A DNA stretch of 27,969 bases from an uncultured Bacteriovorax sp. (lineage in GTDB: Bacteria > Bdellovibrionota > Bacteriovoracia > Bacteriovoracales > Bacteriovoracaceae): assembly GCA_946481315.1 (NCBI GenBank), contig CAMLMH010000016.1, positions 1 through 27,969 on the forward strand, written 5' to 3'. Each line of letters begins with the position of its first letter. Position 1 is the stretch's first letter. The notes under the pieces are model-generated. The model was not told the origin of the DNA and made no database searches. It saw nothing but the letters and a program-made list of their open reading frames with translations. Positions 8,200 through 16,322 of the stretch are shown piece by piece. Both the position numbers and the translations under genes were made by a program.

Positions 8200-8205
8200 T
8201 ATAAT
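8200..8205 (+). promoter_or_regulatory. Candidate -10 element for the 8242 operon
   Basis: A perfect TATAAT lies about 37 nt before the start codon, with the expected start near 8212. The -35 match (TTCCCT, 18-nt spacing) is poor, so this is tentative. Confidence 0.35.
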
Positions 8206-8241
8206 GATCAACAATAAAAATTCGCTCCAAGGCTATAATCC

Positions 8242-10326
8242 ATGACCGAACTAAAGTTAAATCGTTTGAGCAAAGAAAAATCCCTCTATCTTCGTCAGCA
8301 CGGAAATAATCCGATTCACTGGTGGCCTTATAATCAGGAAGCCATCGAAGTGGCCCGCAAAGAAAATAAACCAATCTTTTTATCAGTGGGATACTCTTCG
8401 TGCCACTGGTGCCACGTTATGGCACATGAATCATTCTCCAATCAGGAAGTGGCGGATTTTTTAAATGCAAATTTTGTCTGTATTAAGGTAGACCGCGAGG
8501 AACATCCGGACATCGACAATTATTATCAAAAAGCGGCCCAGCTTTTTGGAAACGGGGGCGGATGGCCGCTTTCGGCTTTCTTACTACCGGATATGCGTCC
8601 GTTTTTTGTCGGAACCTATTTTCCACTGGAGCCGCGCAATCAGGGAGGAGCTTCTTTTCCTGATCTGATCCGGGAACTGAGAAGGGCCTTCGATCACGAA
8701 AAAGCACAGGTTGAAAACAACGCTGTTCAGGTGACCGAGGCGATAAAAAAAGGCAATATTCCCGATGGACAAGTACAGTTTGAAGGACACTTCCCTCCTC
8801 CAAACGGAATCCTGGAAGCCGTCAAACAATTCAGAGATACACAATGGGGCGGCTACGGCCAGGCCCCGAAATTTCCGACCTTTGCTTACTATGAATGGGC
8901 GATCGAACAGATGCTTGAGGGCATGGTCACTAAAGAACACGGTGAATTTATCATCATGTCGATGGAAAAAATGCTGATGGGTGGAATACACGATCACGCT
9001 CGCGGAGGCATTCATCGTTACTCAACCGATGAAAAGTGGATGGTTCCGCACTTTGAGAAAATGCTCTACGATCAGGCCGGCTTTTTAAGGATGCTGACTA
9101 AGTTAAGCCTGGTACATCCATCTCCTCTGGTCTTTGATGCCATCATTAATACAATCGATTATCTCGACAACGAAATGCTCTCGGATGAAGACAATAAAAA
9201 ACGTCACTTCTTTTCTGCTCAGGATGCTGACAGCGAAGGAGTTGAAGGTCTCTTCTTTACTTTTTCCATTGCGGAATTCGAAGACGCACTCAACAAGCAC
9301 GATGATGAAAACGAAACACTGGCAAAAAACGCTGAAAAAATTAAAAAATGGTTTCAGATAACAGAAAGAGGAAATTTCGAGCACAACCTGAATGTCATAT
9401 CTCTGGATCCTTCGCTTCGTGATGAATACTATCAGCAGGAAAACTGGGATCTCGTCCGCAAAGTCCGTCGCGCTATCATGAATGAACGCAAAGACCGTAT
9501 GCCTCCTGTGACAGACAATAAAGGTGTGGCCAGCTGGAATTACCAAATGCTCTCGGCCTTAGTGGATGTGATTCAATATACGCAGGTTGATGTCATTCGG
9601 AGAATGGCTTCAGGATTGCTGAACAAAGTTATCGAAGGAATATTCAATACCTTTATAACTGTTGAAGCAGCTGGCATGAAAATGCGTCACACGACCACTC
9701 AGGAGTCTTTTATACCTATGCTGGAGGATTTCGTCTTTTTTGCCGAAGCTCAGATGCGACTGTATGAAATTTCTGCCAACGATATTTTTCGTCAGAATTT
9801 TAAAGATTCATTAACCTTTATTACTAAAGAATTCCTGGAAGGAAACATTATGCTGACAAGAGCAAAATCGGCGAACGCCGCTGCTGCTTATCCCAACCAG
9901 GAATACAACATCTTTGATGGCTCATTTAAATCAGCCGTTTCCACCTATATTTTTCTGATGAGAAGAGCTGCTGTTCTTTTTAGTGATCATAACTATCTTG
10001 AAACGATCAAGCCTTTGCAGGAAAACGTAACTCAGTCTGTATTAAAAGTGAATCCCATCAGCGCGGGTGAAGCTCTTCGCGCCCTCACCTATCCGGATCA
10101 GGTCCTGCGTGTGATGAAACTGCCTCGTCAGTGGATGCAAAAAGAGGAATTTTTAAAGTTCATACCTTATTTTCTTTCCCGATTTGTTCTGGATTTCAAT
10201 GACAACACTGAAGAGCAATTTGAAATCTGCACACTCTCCGCCTGTGAAATTCAGGGCAAGGGATTAGAAGCCTTTATCAAAACACTCACTCCGGCCCAGA
10301 CCGAAAATGAAGGAACACTAGCATGA
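8242..10326 (+). CDS. DUF255 thioredoxin-fold protein (YyaL/SPATA20 family)
   Basis: A 694-residue cytoplasmic protein of the widely conserved DUF255 family: an N-terminal thioredoxin-like domain with the CHWC site (C54, C57, within SSCHWCHVMAHESF) joined to an alpha/alpha-toroid glycoside-hydrolase-like domain that covers the rest. Typical family stretches such as GGGWPLS, GGYGQAPKFP, and HFEKMLYDQAG are present, and the length is normal. The family's biochemical activity is not firmly established; a redox or carbohydrate-related role is possible. An AAGG lies 9 nt upstream of the ATG. It overlaps the next gene by 4 bp (ATGA), so the two are translationally coupled. Confidence 0.9.
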   Translation: MTELKLNRLSKEKSLYLRQHGNNPIHWWPYNQEAIEVARKENKPIFLSVGYSSCHWCHVMAHESFSNQEVADFLNANFVCIKVDREEHPDIDNYYQKAAQLFGNGGGWPLSAFLLPDMRPFFVGTYFPLEPRNQGGASFPDLIRELRRAFDHEKAQVENNAVQVTEAIKKGNIPDGQVQFEGHFPPPNGILEAVKQFRDTQWGGYGQAPKFPTFAYYEWAIEQMLEGMVTKEHGEFIIMSMEKMLMGGIHDHARGGIHRYSTDEKWMVPHFEKMLYDQAGFLRMLTKLSLVHPSPLVFDAIINTIDYLDNEMLSDEDNKKRHFFSAQDADSEGVEGLFFTFSIAEFEDALNKHDDENETLAKNAEKIKKWFQITERGNFEHNLNVISLDPSLRDEYYQQENWDLVRKVRRAIMNERKDRMPPVTDNKGVASWNYQMLSALVDVIQYTQVDVIRRMASGLLNKVIEGIFNTFITVEAAGMKMRHTTTQESFIPMLEDFVFFAEAQMRLYEISANDIFRQNFKDSLTFITKEFLEGNIMLTRAKSANAAAAYPNQEYNIFDGSFKSAVSTYIFLMRRAAVLFSDHNYLETIKPLQENVTQSVLKVNPISAGEALRALTYPDQVLRVMKLPRQWMQKEEFLKFIPYFLSRFVLDFNDNTEEQFEICTLSACEIQGKGLEAFIKTLTPAQTENEGTLA

Positions 10327-11246
10327 GTGAAAAACCCTTAAAGGGAATGACGATCATCGATCTCTCCCATCGCTTACCGGGTCCTCTTTGTGGACAAATT
10401 CTCGCTTCATTAGGTGCAAGAGTTATCAAAATTGAAGATCATGATTTTAAAGATCCATTTTTGTCCGGCCTCTTTGCGCAGTTTGATTCCAGTTTTACGT
10501 CCTGGTATGAAAACCTCAACAAGAGTAAAGATGTAAAACGTTTTGATTTCAACTCCACAGAAGATCAGCATAAAATTTATGAGCTGGTGACCTCCGCTGA
10601 CGCTGTCATCATGGGATTACCACCTAAAACCCGAGATAAATTAAAAGTCAGTGATAGAAATCTCACGCTCAAAAAACCTTTTGTCGTGATCGAACTGCTG
10701 GCCAGCGCTCATGAAAAAAAATCAATGCACGATCTTAATGCCATGGCCGCCACTGGTCTTCTTTCTCTTTACGTTGCTGATAAAAAAGAAGCGATCATTG
10801 ATCCTCCCTTTCTTCCTATTGCCGGAATCAGCTTCGGACACAAAGGGGCCACTGATTTGTTAGCAGGCTTTATCGAAGCTCTTAAAAAACAAGAAACAGT
10901 TTTTATGAAAACGTATCTGGATCAGGTGACCGAAGAAGTGCTGGGAATTTTCTGGCCCAAAAAAGACCGTGAAGCAGGCAGGACCAAATTTTTGCACAAT
11001 GGAATTTATCCCTGCTACAGCTTGTATCAGACCAAAGATAAAAAATATGTGGCACTCGCCGCTGTGGAAGAAAAATTTTGGCTTGGTTTCTGTGAAGTTT
11101 TCGGAATCAAGACAACGCTCGAGCGTTTTCATCATCAGGACAATCAACTTTTTGATCTGGTCTCCGCCCGTATAAGATCGATGACCTCTAATGAAATTGC
11201 TGCGAAGATTGAAGGCCACGATCTCTGCCTTTCTTTGATTGATTAA
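10323..11246 (+). CDS. CoA-transferase family III (CaiB/BaiF) homologue, possibly degenerate
   Basis: The 307-residue protein matches the CaiB/BaiF fold: GMTIIDLSHRLPGPLCGQILASLGARVIKIE at the N-terminus is the standard Rossmann-like start (split here as GMTIIDLSHRLPGP and ILASLGARVIKIE), and the YSLYQTKDKKYVALAAVEEK region is the usual C-terminal small-domain signature. Family members transfer CoA between acids or racemise alpha-methylacyl-CoA using a conserved Asp. In the corresponding stretch (about 166-175, GISFGHKGA) I find no Asp. The protein is also shorter than the common 360-400 residues. It may therefore be inactive or altered in function. It is coupled to the upstream DUF255 gene by a 4-bp overlap. 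Confidence 0.78.
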   Translation: MSEKPLKGMTIIDLSHRLPGPLCGQILASLGARVIKIEDHDFKDPFLSGLFAQFDSSFTSWYENLNKSKDVKRFDFNSTEDQHKIYELVTSADAVIMGLPPKTRDKLKVSDRNLTLKKPFVVIELLASAHEKKSMHDLNAMAATGLLSLYVADKKEAIIDPPFLPIAGISFGHKGATDLLAGFIEALKKQETVFMKTYLDQVTEEVLGIFWPKKDREAGRTKFLHNGIYPCYSLYQTKDKKYVALAAVEEKFWLGFCEVFGIKTTLERFHHQDNQLFDLVSARIRSMTSNEIAAKIEGHDLCLSLID

Positions 11247-11255
11247 TCTTACAAG

Positions 11256-11283
11256 GGCCAAAGTGAGAGGTGTCACTTTGGCC
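11256..11283 (+). terminator. Strong hairpin after the CoA-transferase gene
   Basis: An 11-bp perfect stem (11256-11266 with 11273-11283) with a 6-nt loop, 9 nt after the stop. The following ATTCATTTC is only moderately T-rich, so it may terminate or stabilise the 3' end. Confidence 0.6.
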
Positions 11284-11301
11284 ATTCATTTCAATTATTC
11301 G

Positions 11302-11322
11302 GTCATGGCGATTCACTATGAC
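11302..11322. promoter_or_regulatory. Possible activator-binding dyad upstream of the sigma-54 promoter
   Basis: GTCAT (11302-11306) and ATGAC (11318-11322) form an inverted repeat with 11-nt spacing, about 80-100 nt before the predicted sigma-54 start. This is the usual range for an enhancer-binding protein, but the half-sites are short. Confidence 0.3.
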
Positions 11323-11376
11323 ACCGCATTAAGTCGCTTATTCACCCAAAAATGAATACTTAACCTAAATAGTCAA

Positions 11377-11392
11377 TTGGCACGATCCTAGC
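11377..11392 (+). promoter_or_regulatory. Sigma-54 (-24/-12) promoter
   Basis: TTGGCACGATCCTAGCTTT (11377-11395) matches the sigma-54 consensus TTGGCACG-N4-TTGCW with one mismatch. The invariant GG (11379-11380) and GC (11391-11392) are separated by exactly 10 nt. The predicted start is near 11403, giving a leader of about 48 nt to the ATG at 11451. Confidence 0.75.
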
Positions 11393-11450
11393 TTTATACA
11401 TGACCGAGAATCACGATCAAGGATTAGATCGAATCAACAGGAGGTCATTT

Positions 11451-11738
11451 ATGAAGGGACTCATCATTTTTTCATTACTTGTTTTGAGCTTAGGAGCACA
11501 GGCCGCACCGAACTTAAAAGGTCGGGAAATTGTCGCCTTAAAGATCAGCTCGGGAAAAATTTTCAAGAATTTAAGTTCCCAAGAGAGTGCTAACGTTGTA
11601 AAATCACTAGAGTTAGATGAAAACATCGAGCTTCGTGATGAAATCATCTACCCTGAAGAAGTTACTGAGGTCGTTGTCGGTACATTGACAAAAGCTCGAA
11701 TTACTGAGAAAAGACCGAATCCAAAGGACTATAATTAA
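11451..11738 (+). CDS. Small secreted protein of unknown function
   Basis: A 95-residue protein that I do not recognise. The start at 11451 is chosen over an in-frame ATG at 11400 because a near-perfect AGGAGGT (11439-11445) lies 5 nt before it and because it gives a clean Sec signal peptide (MKGLIIFSLLVLSLGAQA, cleavage after 18). The sigma-54 start near 11403 would also cut off the earlier ATG. The mature part of about 77 residues is charged, has no cysteine, and alternates short beta-like stretches (IVALKISSGKIF, EVTEVVVGTLTKARI). It is a single-gene unit between its own sigma-54 promoter and a terminator, so it is likely made under a specific activator signal and exported to the periplasm or beyond. 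Confidence 0.8.
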   Translation: MKGLIIFSLLVLSLGAQAAPNLKGREIVALKISSGKIFKNLSSQESANVVKSLELDENIELRDEIIYPEEVTEVVVGTLTKARITEKRPNPKDYN

Positions 11739-11798
11739 TTTTTGGGGCGCCAACCCCATAATCCTCCGAAAGGATAGTGTTTGTTGTTGTGTGAAGGG

Positions 11799-11826
11799 CC
11801 CGCAAGTTTTGCGGGTCTTTTATTTT
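11799..11826 (+). terminator. Terminator of the small secreted-protein gene
   Basis: CCCGCAA (11799-11805) pairs with TTGCGGG (11809-11815) around a 3-nt loop and is followed by TCTTTTATTTT. It reaches into the stop codon region of the convergent methyltransferase gene. Two smaller hairpins (GGGG/CCCC at about 11743-11757 and ATCCT/AGGAT at about 11761-11775) precede it in the 3' UTR. Confidence 0.85.
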
Positions 11827-12386
11827 GTGGCGATCACTCTCACCAAATCACATTCAATACCATGTTCTTCATTTAATTCAAAAACCAAATCACGGCTAAT
11901 GACAAAGAAAATTATCTTCAGCCCACTCGCTAAAATTTCCTCTTCGAGATCGAAACTCTCCGGCACATAACGTGCTTCTACGTCCACTTGTTGCCGTTTT
12001 GATTGAACCATCATTTCTGCTGCGAACAGGCCGTCAGGTTGCAGTAGTCTGACAACATTTGCAAAGGCATTTCTCCTTTTCTCTGCACTGGTAATACAGT
12101 GGAAACAATGAGCATCAAAGATTAAATCAAATTTTAAATTGAAACGATTTAAAAGACCGGGATCAGCTATATCTGCGTGGTAATATTCAACTGTAGAATC
12201 CTTTTTTGAAAACACAATTGCAGAATCATTATCAATGGCCGTAACGTGAACTTTTTTCTTTATTTTCCCCGAAGAAAAAACTGAATCCGCTCCGGCCCCC
12301 AGCTCAAGAACTTGCAATATCTCGCGATGAGGTAATCGCTTCAATACTTCTTTTTGGAGAAAATCAATCAAACTTGGCGATGGCAT
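11820..12386 (-). CDS. Class I SAM-dependent methyltransferase
   Basis: A 188-residue Rossmann-fold methyltransferase of unknown substrate. The SAM-binding motif I is VLELGAGAD (26-34), an acidic residue at the end of strand 2 is D52 in AIDND, and YYHADIAD (68-75) is the motif contacting adenine. The sequence FDLIFDAHCFHCI (86-98) is motif IV, with two cysteines. Length is short, with only a few extra strands beyond the core. It starts 5 bp after the stop of the exported YiiX-like gene and is probably co-transcribed with it. There is no visible signal peptide, so it acts in the cytoplasm. Confidence 0.82.
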   Translation of the reverse strand: MPSPSLIDFLQKEVLKRLPHREILQVLELGAGADSVFSSGKIKKKVHVTAIDNDSAIVFSKKDSTVEYYHADIADPGLLNRFNLKFDLIFDAHCFHCITSAEKRRNAFANVVRLLQPDGLFAAEMMVQSKRQQVDVEARYVPESFDLEEEILASGLKIIFFVISRDLVFELNEEHGIECDLVRVIATK

Positions 12387-12391
12387 AGCAG

Positions 12392-13030
12392 TCAGAATTT
12401 ACCGACGAAGAAAAAGCGAGAGTCCCGGGAGAAAGCAGCTGGGGAATTACCCGGCTCTCCTTCGGGTACATTACCCTTAAAATATTTGTACCAGTAGTCG
12501 TAATGTTTAGAATAGCTAATTGGATGCAAAATTGTTTTTTGTCTTAAAAATGAATCCAGAAGTTTCGCAATAAACTCTGAACAATAAAGGAGTTCAACAC
12601 CTTCGGTATTGAAATTGTTCCAGATATATTTTGAATCAAACGGGGCACCTTTAAACTTTTCATTAAAAAGATCTAGTAAACTTTGATCAAACTCCGTTTT
12701 TTTTAACCCGCTCAGGCGTGAAAGTTCATGCGCTCGATATACATGAACAAATGTTCCGGGTGTTTTATTTTTTGTAAACTCTTCAAATGAGTATAAGGCC
12801 ACTTTTCCTAATGACTGGGCCACTTTGAGCTCACCAGATGAATCTGAGACGACTACACCTGAGTGTGAAAAGAGCGATTCCGTTTCTGACTCTATCATCC
12901 GGCACTCATAACAATTCAGTGACAAAAGAAGTACATCGCCTGCACGTAACTCTGAAAAATTGAGTCCGGCAAAAGCAGCTGGAAGTAAGAATAACCAGAG
13001 AACCAAAAATGTCAGAAACTGTTTTTTCAT
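12392..13030 (-). CDS. Exported YiiX/YebB-like permuted NlpC/P60 hydrolase
   Basis: A 212-residue protein with a clear Sec signal peptide (about 1-21, ending PAAFA). The mature domain matches the circularly permuted NlpC/P60 papain-like family: GDVLLLS (31-37), the catalytic His in FSHSG (H56), and the catalytic Cys in LLYCSEF (C150), in the His-before-Cys order of permuted members. These enzymes hydrolyse amide or thio-linked bonds, often in cell-wall peptides or lipids; the substrate here is unknown. Two extra cysteines (C40, C43) lie in NCYEC. It is first in a two-gene unit with the methyltransferase, and it diverges from the secreted-protein gene at 13154. Confidence 0.82.
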   Translation of the reverse strand: MKKQFLTFLVLWLFLLPAAFAGLNFSELRAGDVLLLSLNCYECRMIESETESLFSHSGVVVSDSSGELKVAQSLGKVALYSFEEFTKNKTPGTFVHVYRAHELSRLSGLKKTEFDQSLLDLFNEKFKGAPFDSKYIWNNFNTEGVELLYCSEFIAKLLDSFLRQKTILHPISYSKHYDYWYKYFKGNVPEGEPGNSPAAFSRDSRFFFVGKF

Positions 13031-13153
13031 GACAGGAACTTAGCATGAAAATGCCACACATGCCTACTTTTTCAGGCAGTTTAAATGAATGGCTAAGATC
13101 GCCTAAATATTAATTTTTAAGGCCCGGACTCAAAAATTCCGAAAAGTTAAAGC

Positions 13154-14431
13154 GTGAAAATGTTACAACTCTATAATAGACCCATGACTGCAATAATGGT
13201 GATCATGGCAATTTTCGGAACACTCTTTGTGTTACCGTCCAATTTTACTCTCGCACAGGACTCAAATCCTCTTCAGTCGCAGATGGATGCGTGTGCAAAA
13301 AACACGGCCATGGAATGGAATAACGAACTTAATCGTTGTGTGGGAAAAAGACAGGCCCGTCAGGAACGTCACGATGCTCAGGATTGTAATAAATTAGAAA
13401 GTGTTGATGCCCGCAAGGCCTGTCACATGAATCTTGCCACAACTAAAACGGGTGTGACGGCCAATGCAGAAGAAGCTGCCAGCAAAGTAACTAGTGGTCA
13501 GGGAAGATCTGCGATAATCAACGGTGCAAATGCTATTGTCGGGGCAATTAATATGATTGCCAAAGAAAGTTCGGCCAGCAGTTGTATGTCCAAATCCATT
13601 TTTGGCATTACCGCTATGGGTGGGTTTGTAACAGACCTATGGATGAAAATCCAGACAAAGAAAAAATTAAAAGCATTACAGAATAAATACCAGATAGATA
13701 ATAAAACCAATCCTTATGATGCTCAAGTAAAGGCCCTGGTCTATTTAAAAGAAGAACAAGAAACAGTTAAAAAAATTGCTGCTCAGGAAAAGAAGAGACA
13801 AATGTTACTCATGATTGGCTATGGAGCCGCCGCTGCTGTTGCCGCTTATGAGACCTTCTCTAATTCCGAATGCTACAAACCCGAAAAGAAACCTACTACC
13901 GTTGAACAACAACCAGCGACAGCACAGACTTCAGCTCCTGCACCTGCGGCAACAAATACTGCAGATGGAGGCACTGTAACGGCAACTGCCACAGATGTTG
14001 GTGACGGGGGCGCAGAAACATTCCCAGTTAGTTCTCCAGAAAGTCCGGAAATGAAGCCTCTCGATTCTCCTGCTCCTGCCGGTGTCGCGGCTGATGTGAC
14101 AACCGGAAATGTCACTTCTGGACCAAAACCAATGACTGTCACCTCTCACGTAAATGGAAGTACTGTTCACAATTCTATGACTGATGGTACTAAAACTTAT
14201 GCCATTCACAATGGTCACGTTTACAATTCAAAGCCCGGAGTAAATGGTATTCCAATGGCCGTTGGTAAACCAATCAGCAAGTTTGATTACAACACAGGAT
14301 CATGGAGTGGAGGAAAGGCAACGGAATTTGCAGTGACCAGTAATTATTCTTATAGTGGTGGTAAAATTTCTTCCGGAAGTGGTATGGCCCCTACGAAAGA
14401 TATCAGTTTCGGAACTGGCGGTAAAAAATGA
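13154..14431 (+). CDS. Secreted or membrane protein of unknown function, A-type of the locus
   Basis: I do not recognise this 425-residue protein. It has an N-terminal signal peptide or anchor (hydrophobic about 11-35, ending FTLAQ), a cysteine-containing segment (about 45-100), and two further hydrophobic stretches (about 145-160 and 220-235). A Lys-rich, partly helical stretch lies between them (KIQTKKKLKALQNKY), suggesting two membrane passes with a cytoplasmic loop. A Pro/Ala/Thr-rich linker (about 245-325) leads to a Gly/Ser-rich C-terminus. Start is uncertain: GTG 13154 gives a basic N-terminus, and ATG 13160 or 13184 are alternatives; no good ribosome site is seen. It overlaps the next gene by 4 bp (ATGA). 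Confidence 0.75.
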   Translation: MKMLQLYNRPMTAIMVIMAIFGTLFVLPSNFTLAQDSNPLQSQMDACAKNTAMEWNNELNRCVGKRQARQERHDAQDCNKLESVDARKACHMNLATTKTGVTANAEEAASKVTSGQGRSAIINGANAIVGAINMIAKESSASSCMSKSIFGITAMGGFVTDLWMKIQTKKKLKALQNKYQIDNKTNPYDAQVKALVYLKEEQETVKKIAAQEKKRQMLLMIGYGAAAAVAAYETFSNSECYKPEKKPTTVEQQPATAQTSAPAPAATNTADGGTVTATATDVGDGGAETFPVSSPESPEMKPLDSPAPAGVAADVTTGNVTSGPKPMTVTSHVNGSTVHNSMTDGTKTYAIHNGHVYNSKPGVNGIPMAVGKPISKFDYNTGSWSGGKATEFAVTSNYSYSGGKISSGSGMAPTKDISFGTGGKK

Positions 14432-15684
14432 AAACGATAATTGCTTTCATTTTATCAGCACTTCTCATAAATAATTCTTTTGCCGGAGCAACAGGTGATG
14501 TTCTAGGTGGAGCTGCCGCAGGCAGTGCTGCCGGAGCAGTAACCAGTGGTGCCGCTCAAAAAGCTGCGGGCGCCGTTGCTCCCGAACTAACAAAAAGCAT
14601 TGGCGATTTCATGGGCTCCCCTACCGGAATTATGATTCTGGCCGGGATTGGGACAGTCAACTCTGCTACGCTTTATTCGGCTGCAGCTGAACAAGAAAAA
14701 GAAAGTGCGGAAAACATTAAAAAGATAGAGCGTATTCTGGCTTCATTTAAAGATTCATACGCTAACTTCTGTCCAAATGGACGAGAAAAACTGGAAGAGC
14801 CGAATTGTTATTGTTATCTGGAAAATGGACAGCAAAATAAAAACCGTTCCAACTCTCAAATTTGTCAGCAGCTATGGGCAAAAAACAAAACTATCTATGA
14901 TGCTACTCCAGGTGTGTATGCTGGTGATGGGAAAATTGATCCTGCCGGATGCCTGATGGTAAATGGACAGTTCGATGAAAATTGTAAATGTAAACAGATG
15001 CTCAATTCCAGTGGACAGAACGCCTGTATGAAAACAATTGCCTTGAATGTAAACGGCAATCCGCTAGGGGCAGGATATGTGAAAGCATCCGGTTTTGATA
15101 AAGTAATGACCAATCTCGCTCAAACGGCTTCTGGAAATCCCAACCTGAATCGTTTAAACCCAATGCAACTGGGAATGGCCATTGCAAAACAAAATGACCT
15201 GAACAACAGATTATTTGCCAAACTACCTGCCAAAAAAGCAGCGATGCTGAAGTCCGCCGATCAGCTTGAAAAATACAGTAATGCTGTTTTCACTAAAAAA
15301 AATCTGGCGTCAATGGCCGGTTCTGGATCTTTACTAGCGGCCAGTACCCCTTCCTCCGCCGGAAATTTTTCTCCGGATCAGATGAAACTTCTTAAAGAAG
15401 CTTCTAAAAAAGCGGGACTAGATTTGAGTGGTGGTGATGGTCTGGGAGTGAAAAAAGATGAGAAAAAAGAAGGCATGAAATTCGATTTCATGGATGGATC
15501 AGCAACTGCAGCTAACGGTACAGTTCAGGATTTCCCGGAAAAAACTTACAAGTATAAAAACAGTGATATTCAGACTGATACAGGTGCATCGATTTTTGAA
15601 ATTATTTCCAACCGCTATACTGAATCCGGCCTGCGAAGACTTTTTGAAACTCCGGAAGAAGCAAAAGCTGCTGCTGGTGAATAA
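14428..15684 (+). CDS. Secreted protein of unknown function with C-terminal IFEIISNRY motif
   Basis: A 418-residue protein that I do not recognise. It has a clean signal peptide (MKTIIAFILSALLINNSFA), then a Gly/Ala-rich low-complexity segment (about 20-52) and a hydrophobic stretch (about 64-85). A cysteine-rich middle follows (C113, then CYCY and the CKCK-type cluster up to about 190), then a Lys-rich helical C-terminal half. It ends with SIFEIISNRY (388-397), a motif repeated near the C-termini of two other exported proteins of the window. It is coupled to the upstream gene by an ATGA overlap, and its stop is 5 bp from the stop of the convergent thioesterase. Confidence 0.78.
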   Translation: MKTIIAFILSALLINNSFAGATGDVLGGAAAGSAAGAVTSGAAQKAAGAVAPELTKSIGDFMGSPTGIMILAGIGTVNSATLYSAAAEQEKESAENIKKIERILASFKDSYANFCPNGREKLEEPNCYCYLENGQQNKNRSNSQICQQLWAKNKTIYDATPGVYAGDGKIDPAGCLMVNGQFDENCKCKQMLNSSGQNACMKTIALNVNGNPLGAGYVKASGFDKVMTNLAQTASGNPNLNRLNPMQLGMAIAKQNDLNNRLFAKLPAKKAAMLKSADQLEKYSNAVFTKKNLASMAGSGSLLAASTPSSAGNFSPDQMKLLKEASKKAGLDLSGGDGLGVKKDEKKEGMKFDFMDGSATAANGTVQDFPEKTYKYKNSDIQTDTGASIFEIISNRYTESGLRRLFETPEEAKAAAGE

Positions 15685-15689
15685 ATTAA

Positions 15690-16118
15690 TTAAGGTTCAA
15701 TAAACTCTACCAGGCCCAGGGCCGCTCGCCACTCGTCGCTGGGAGAAATAAGTTTACGTGCCTTTAAATCCATCATCCCTACTGACAAGGTGAGAGTCGA
15801 TGCTATTTTGCCGTCTTCTTTAATCATCTTTTGATCCAGCAGCATGACAAACTTGTTACGCATTTCTGGTCGTGCCTGGGATATAATAGTGATCTTTTCT
15901 CGGTTTTTTAATTCGGCCTTAAAAGTGAGCTGTAAATCCAGAAGAACAGGGCCTATTTGTGTTTCCATAATTTCTTTTAGCCCAAGTTTATTTTTGGTGA
16001 TGAAATCCCATCGCGCCTCTTCGTAAAGCTCCAGGTATTTAGCATTGTTGACGTGTCCAAATGTATCTAGATGCTGCTCAAGAATTGTTAGTTCGTACTC
16101 ATAAATCGGGTTACTCAC
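15690..16118 (-). CDS. Acyl-CoA thioesterase, 4HBT/YbgC-like hotdog fold
   Basis: A 142-residue hotdog-fold thioesterase, likely hydrolysing acyl-CoA in the cytoplasm. The characteristic stretch HLDTFGHVNNAKYLELYEEA (16-35) contains the catalytic Asp (D18) and the usual Asn/Tyr residues of the 4HBT family. Length is normal. The start is GTG at 16118 with AGGAG about 9 nt upstream. It lies on the opposite strand between two secreted-protein genes (14428-15684 and 16323-18080), and its stop nearly abuts the convergent gene. It has no evident link to them. Confidence 0.85.
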   Translation of the reverse strand: MSNPIYEYELTILEQHLDTFGHVNNAKYLELYEEARWDFITKNKLGLKEIMETQIGPVLLDLQLTFKAELKNREKITIISQARPEMRNKFVMLLDQKMIKEDGKIASTLTLSVGMMDLKARKLISPSDEWRAALGLVEFIEP

Positions 16119-16242
16119 GACGCTCGCTCCTTTGCCTTTTTTACTGGGCGATTCCTAAGGGTTTGATTGAGCATAATTTAAACTATTCTTCCCCTCTTTC
16201 CAAGTGCTTGGATATGGGTTTCTGCAGGACAGACCTTTTCAC

Positions 16243-16270
16243 TCAAGAATTTGACTAAAATCGCCGATAA
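16243..16270 (+). promoter_or_regulatory. Candidate sigma-28 (FliA-type) promoter
   Basis: GCCGATAA (16263-16270) is an exact match to the FliA -10 consensus. Upstream, TCAAGAAT (16243-16250, 12-nt spacing) partly matches the TAAAGTTT -35. The predicted start is near 16277, giving a leader of about 45 nt. An alternative reading is a sigma-70 promoter TCAAGA-17 nt-GATAAT. A small hairpin (16292-16296 with 16305-16309) lies in the leader just before the start codon. Confidence 0.5.
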
Positions 16271-16322
16271 TAGAGTGAGATAACTATAAACAGGCCGAGC
16301 TAATGGCCTTGGGATAGACACT

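Noticed and set aside
8153..8200. Perfect TTGACA on the minus strand upstream of the lytic transglycosylase
   Set aside because: No acceptable -10 element occurs at 16-18 nt spacing; kept out as a promoter.
11400..11450. Upstream ATG extending the small secreted protein by 17 residues
   Set aside because: It overlaps the predicted sigma-54 start, lacks a ribosome site, and would bury the signal peptide; the ATG at 11451 has a strong ribosome site.
13085..13153. FliA-like element (TAAA-15 nt-CCCGGACT) before the 13154 gene
   Set aside because: The -35 fits but the -10 matches only three of eight consensus positions.
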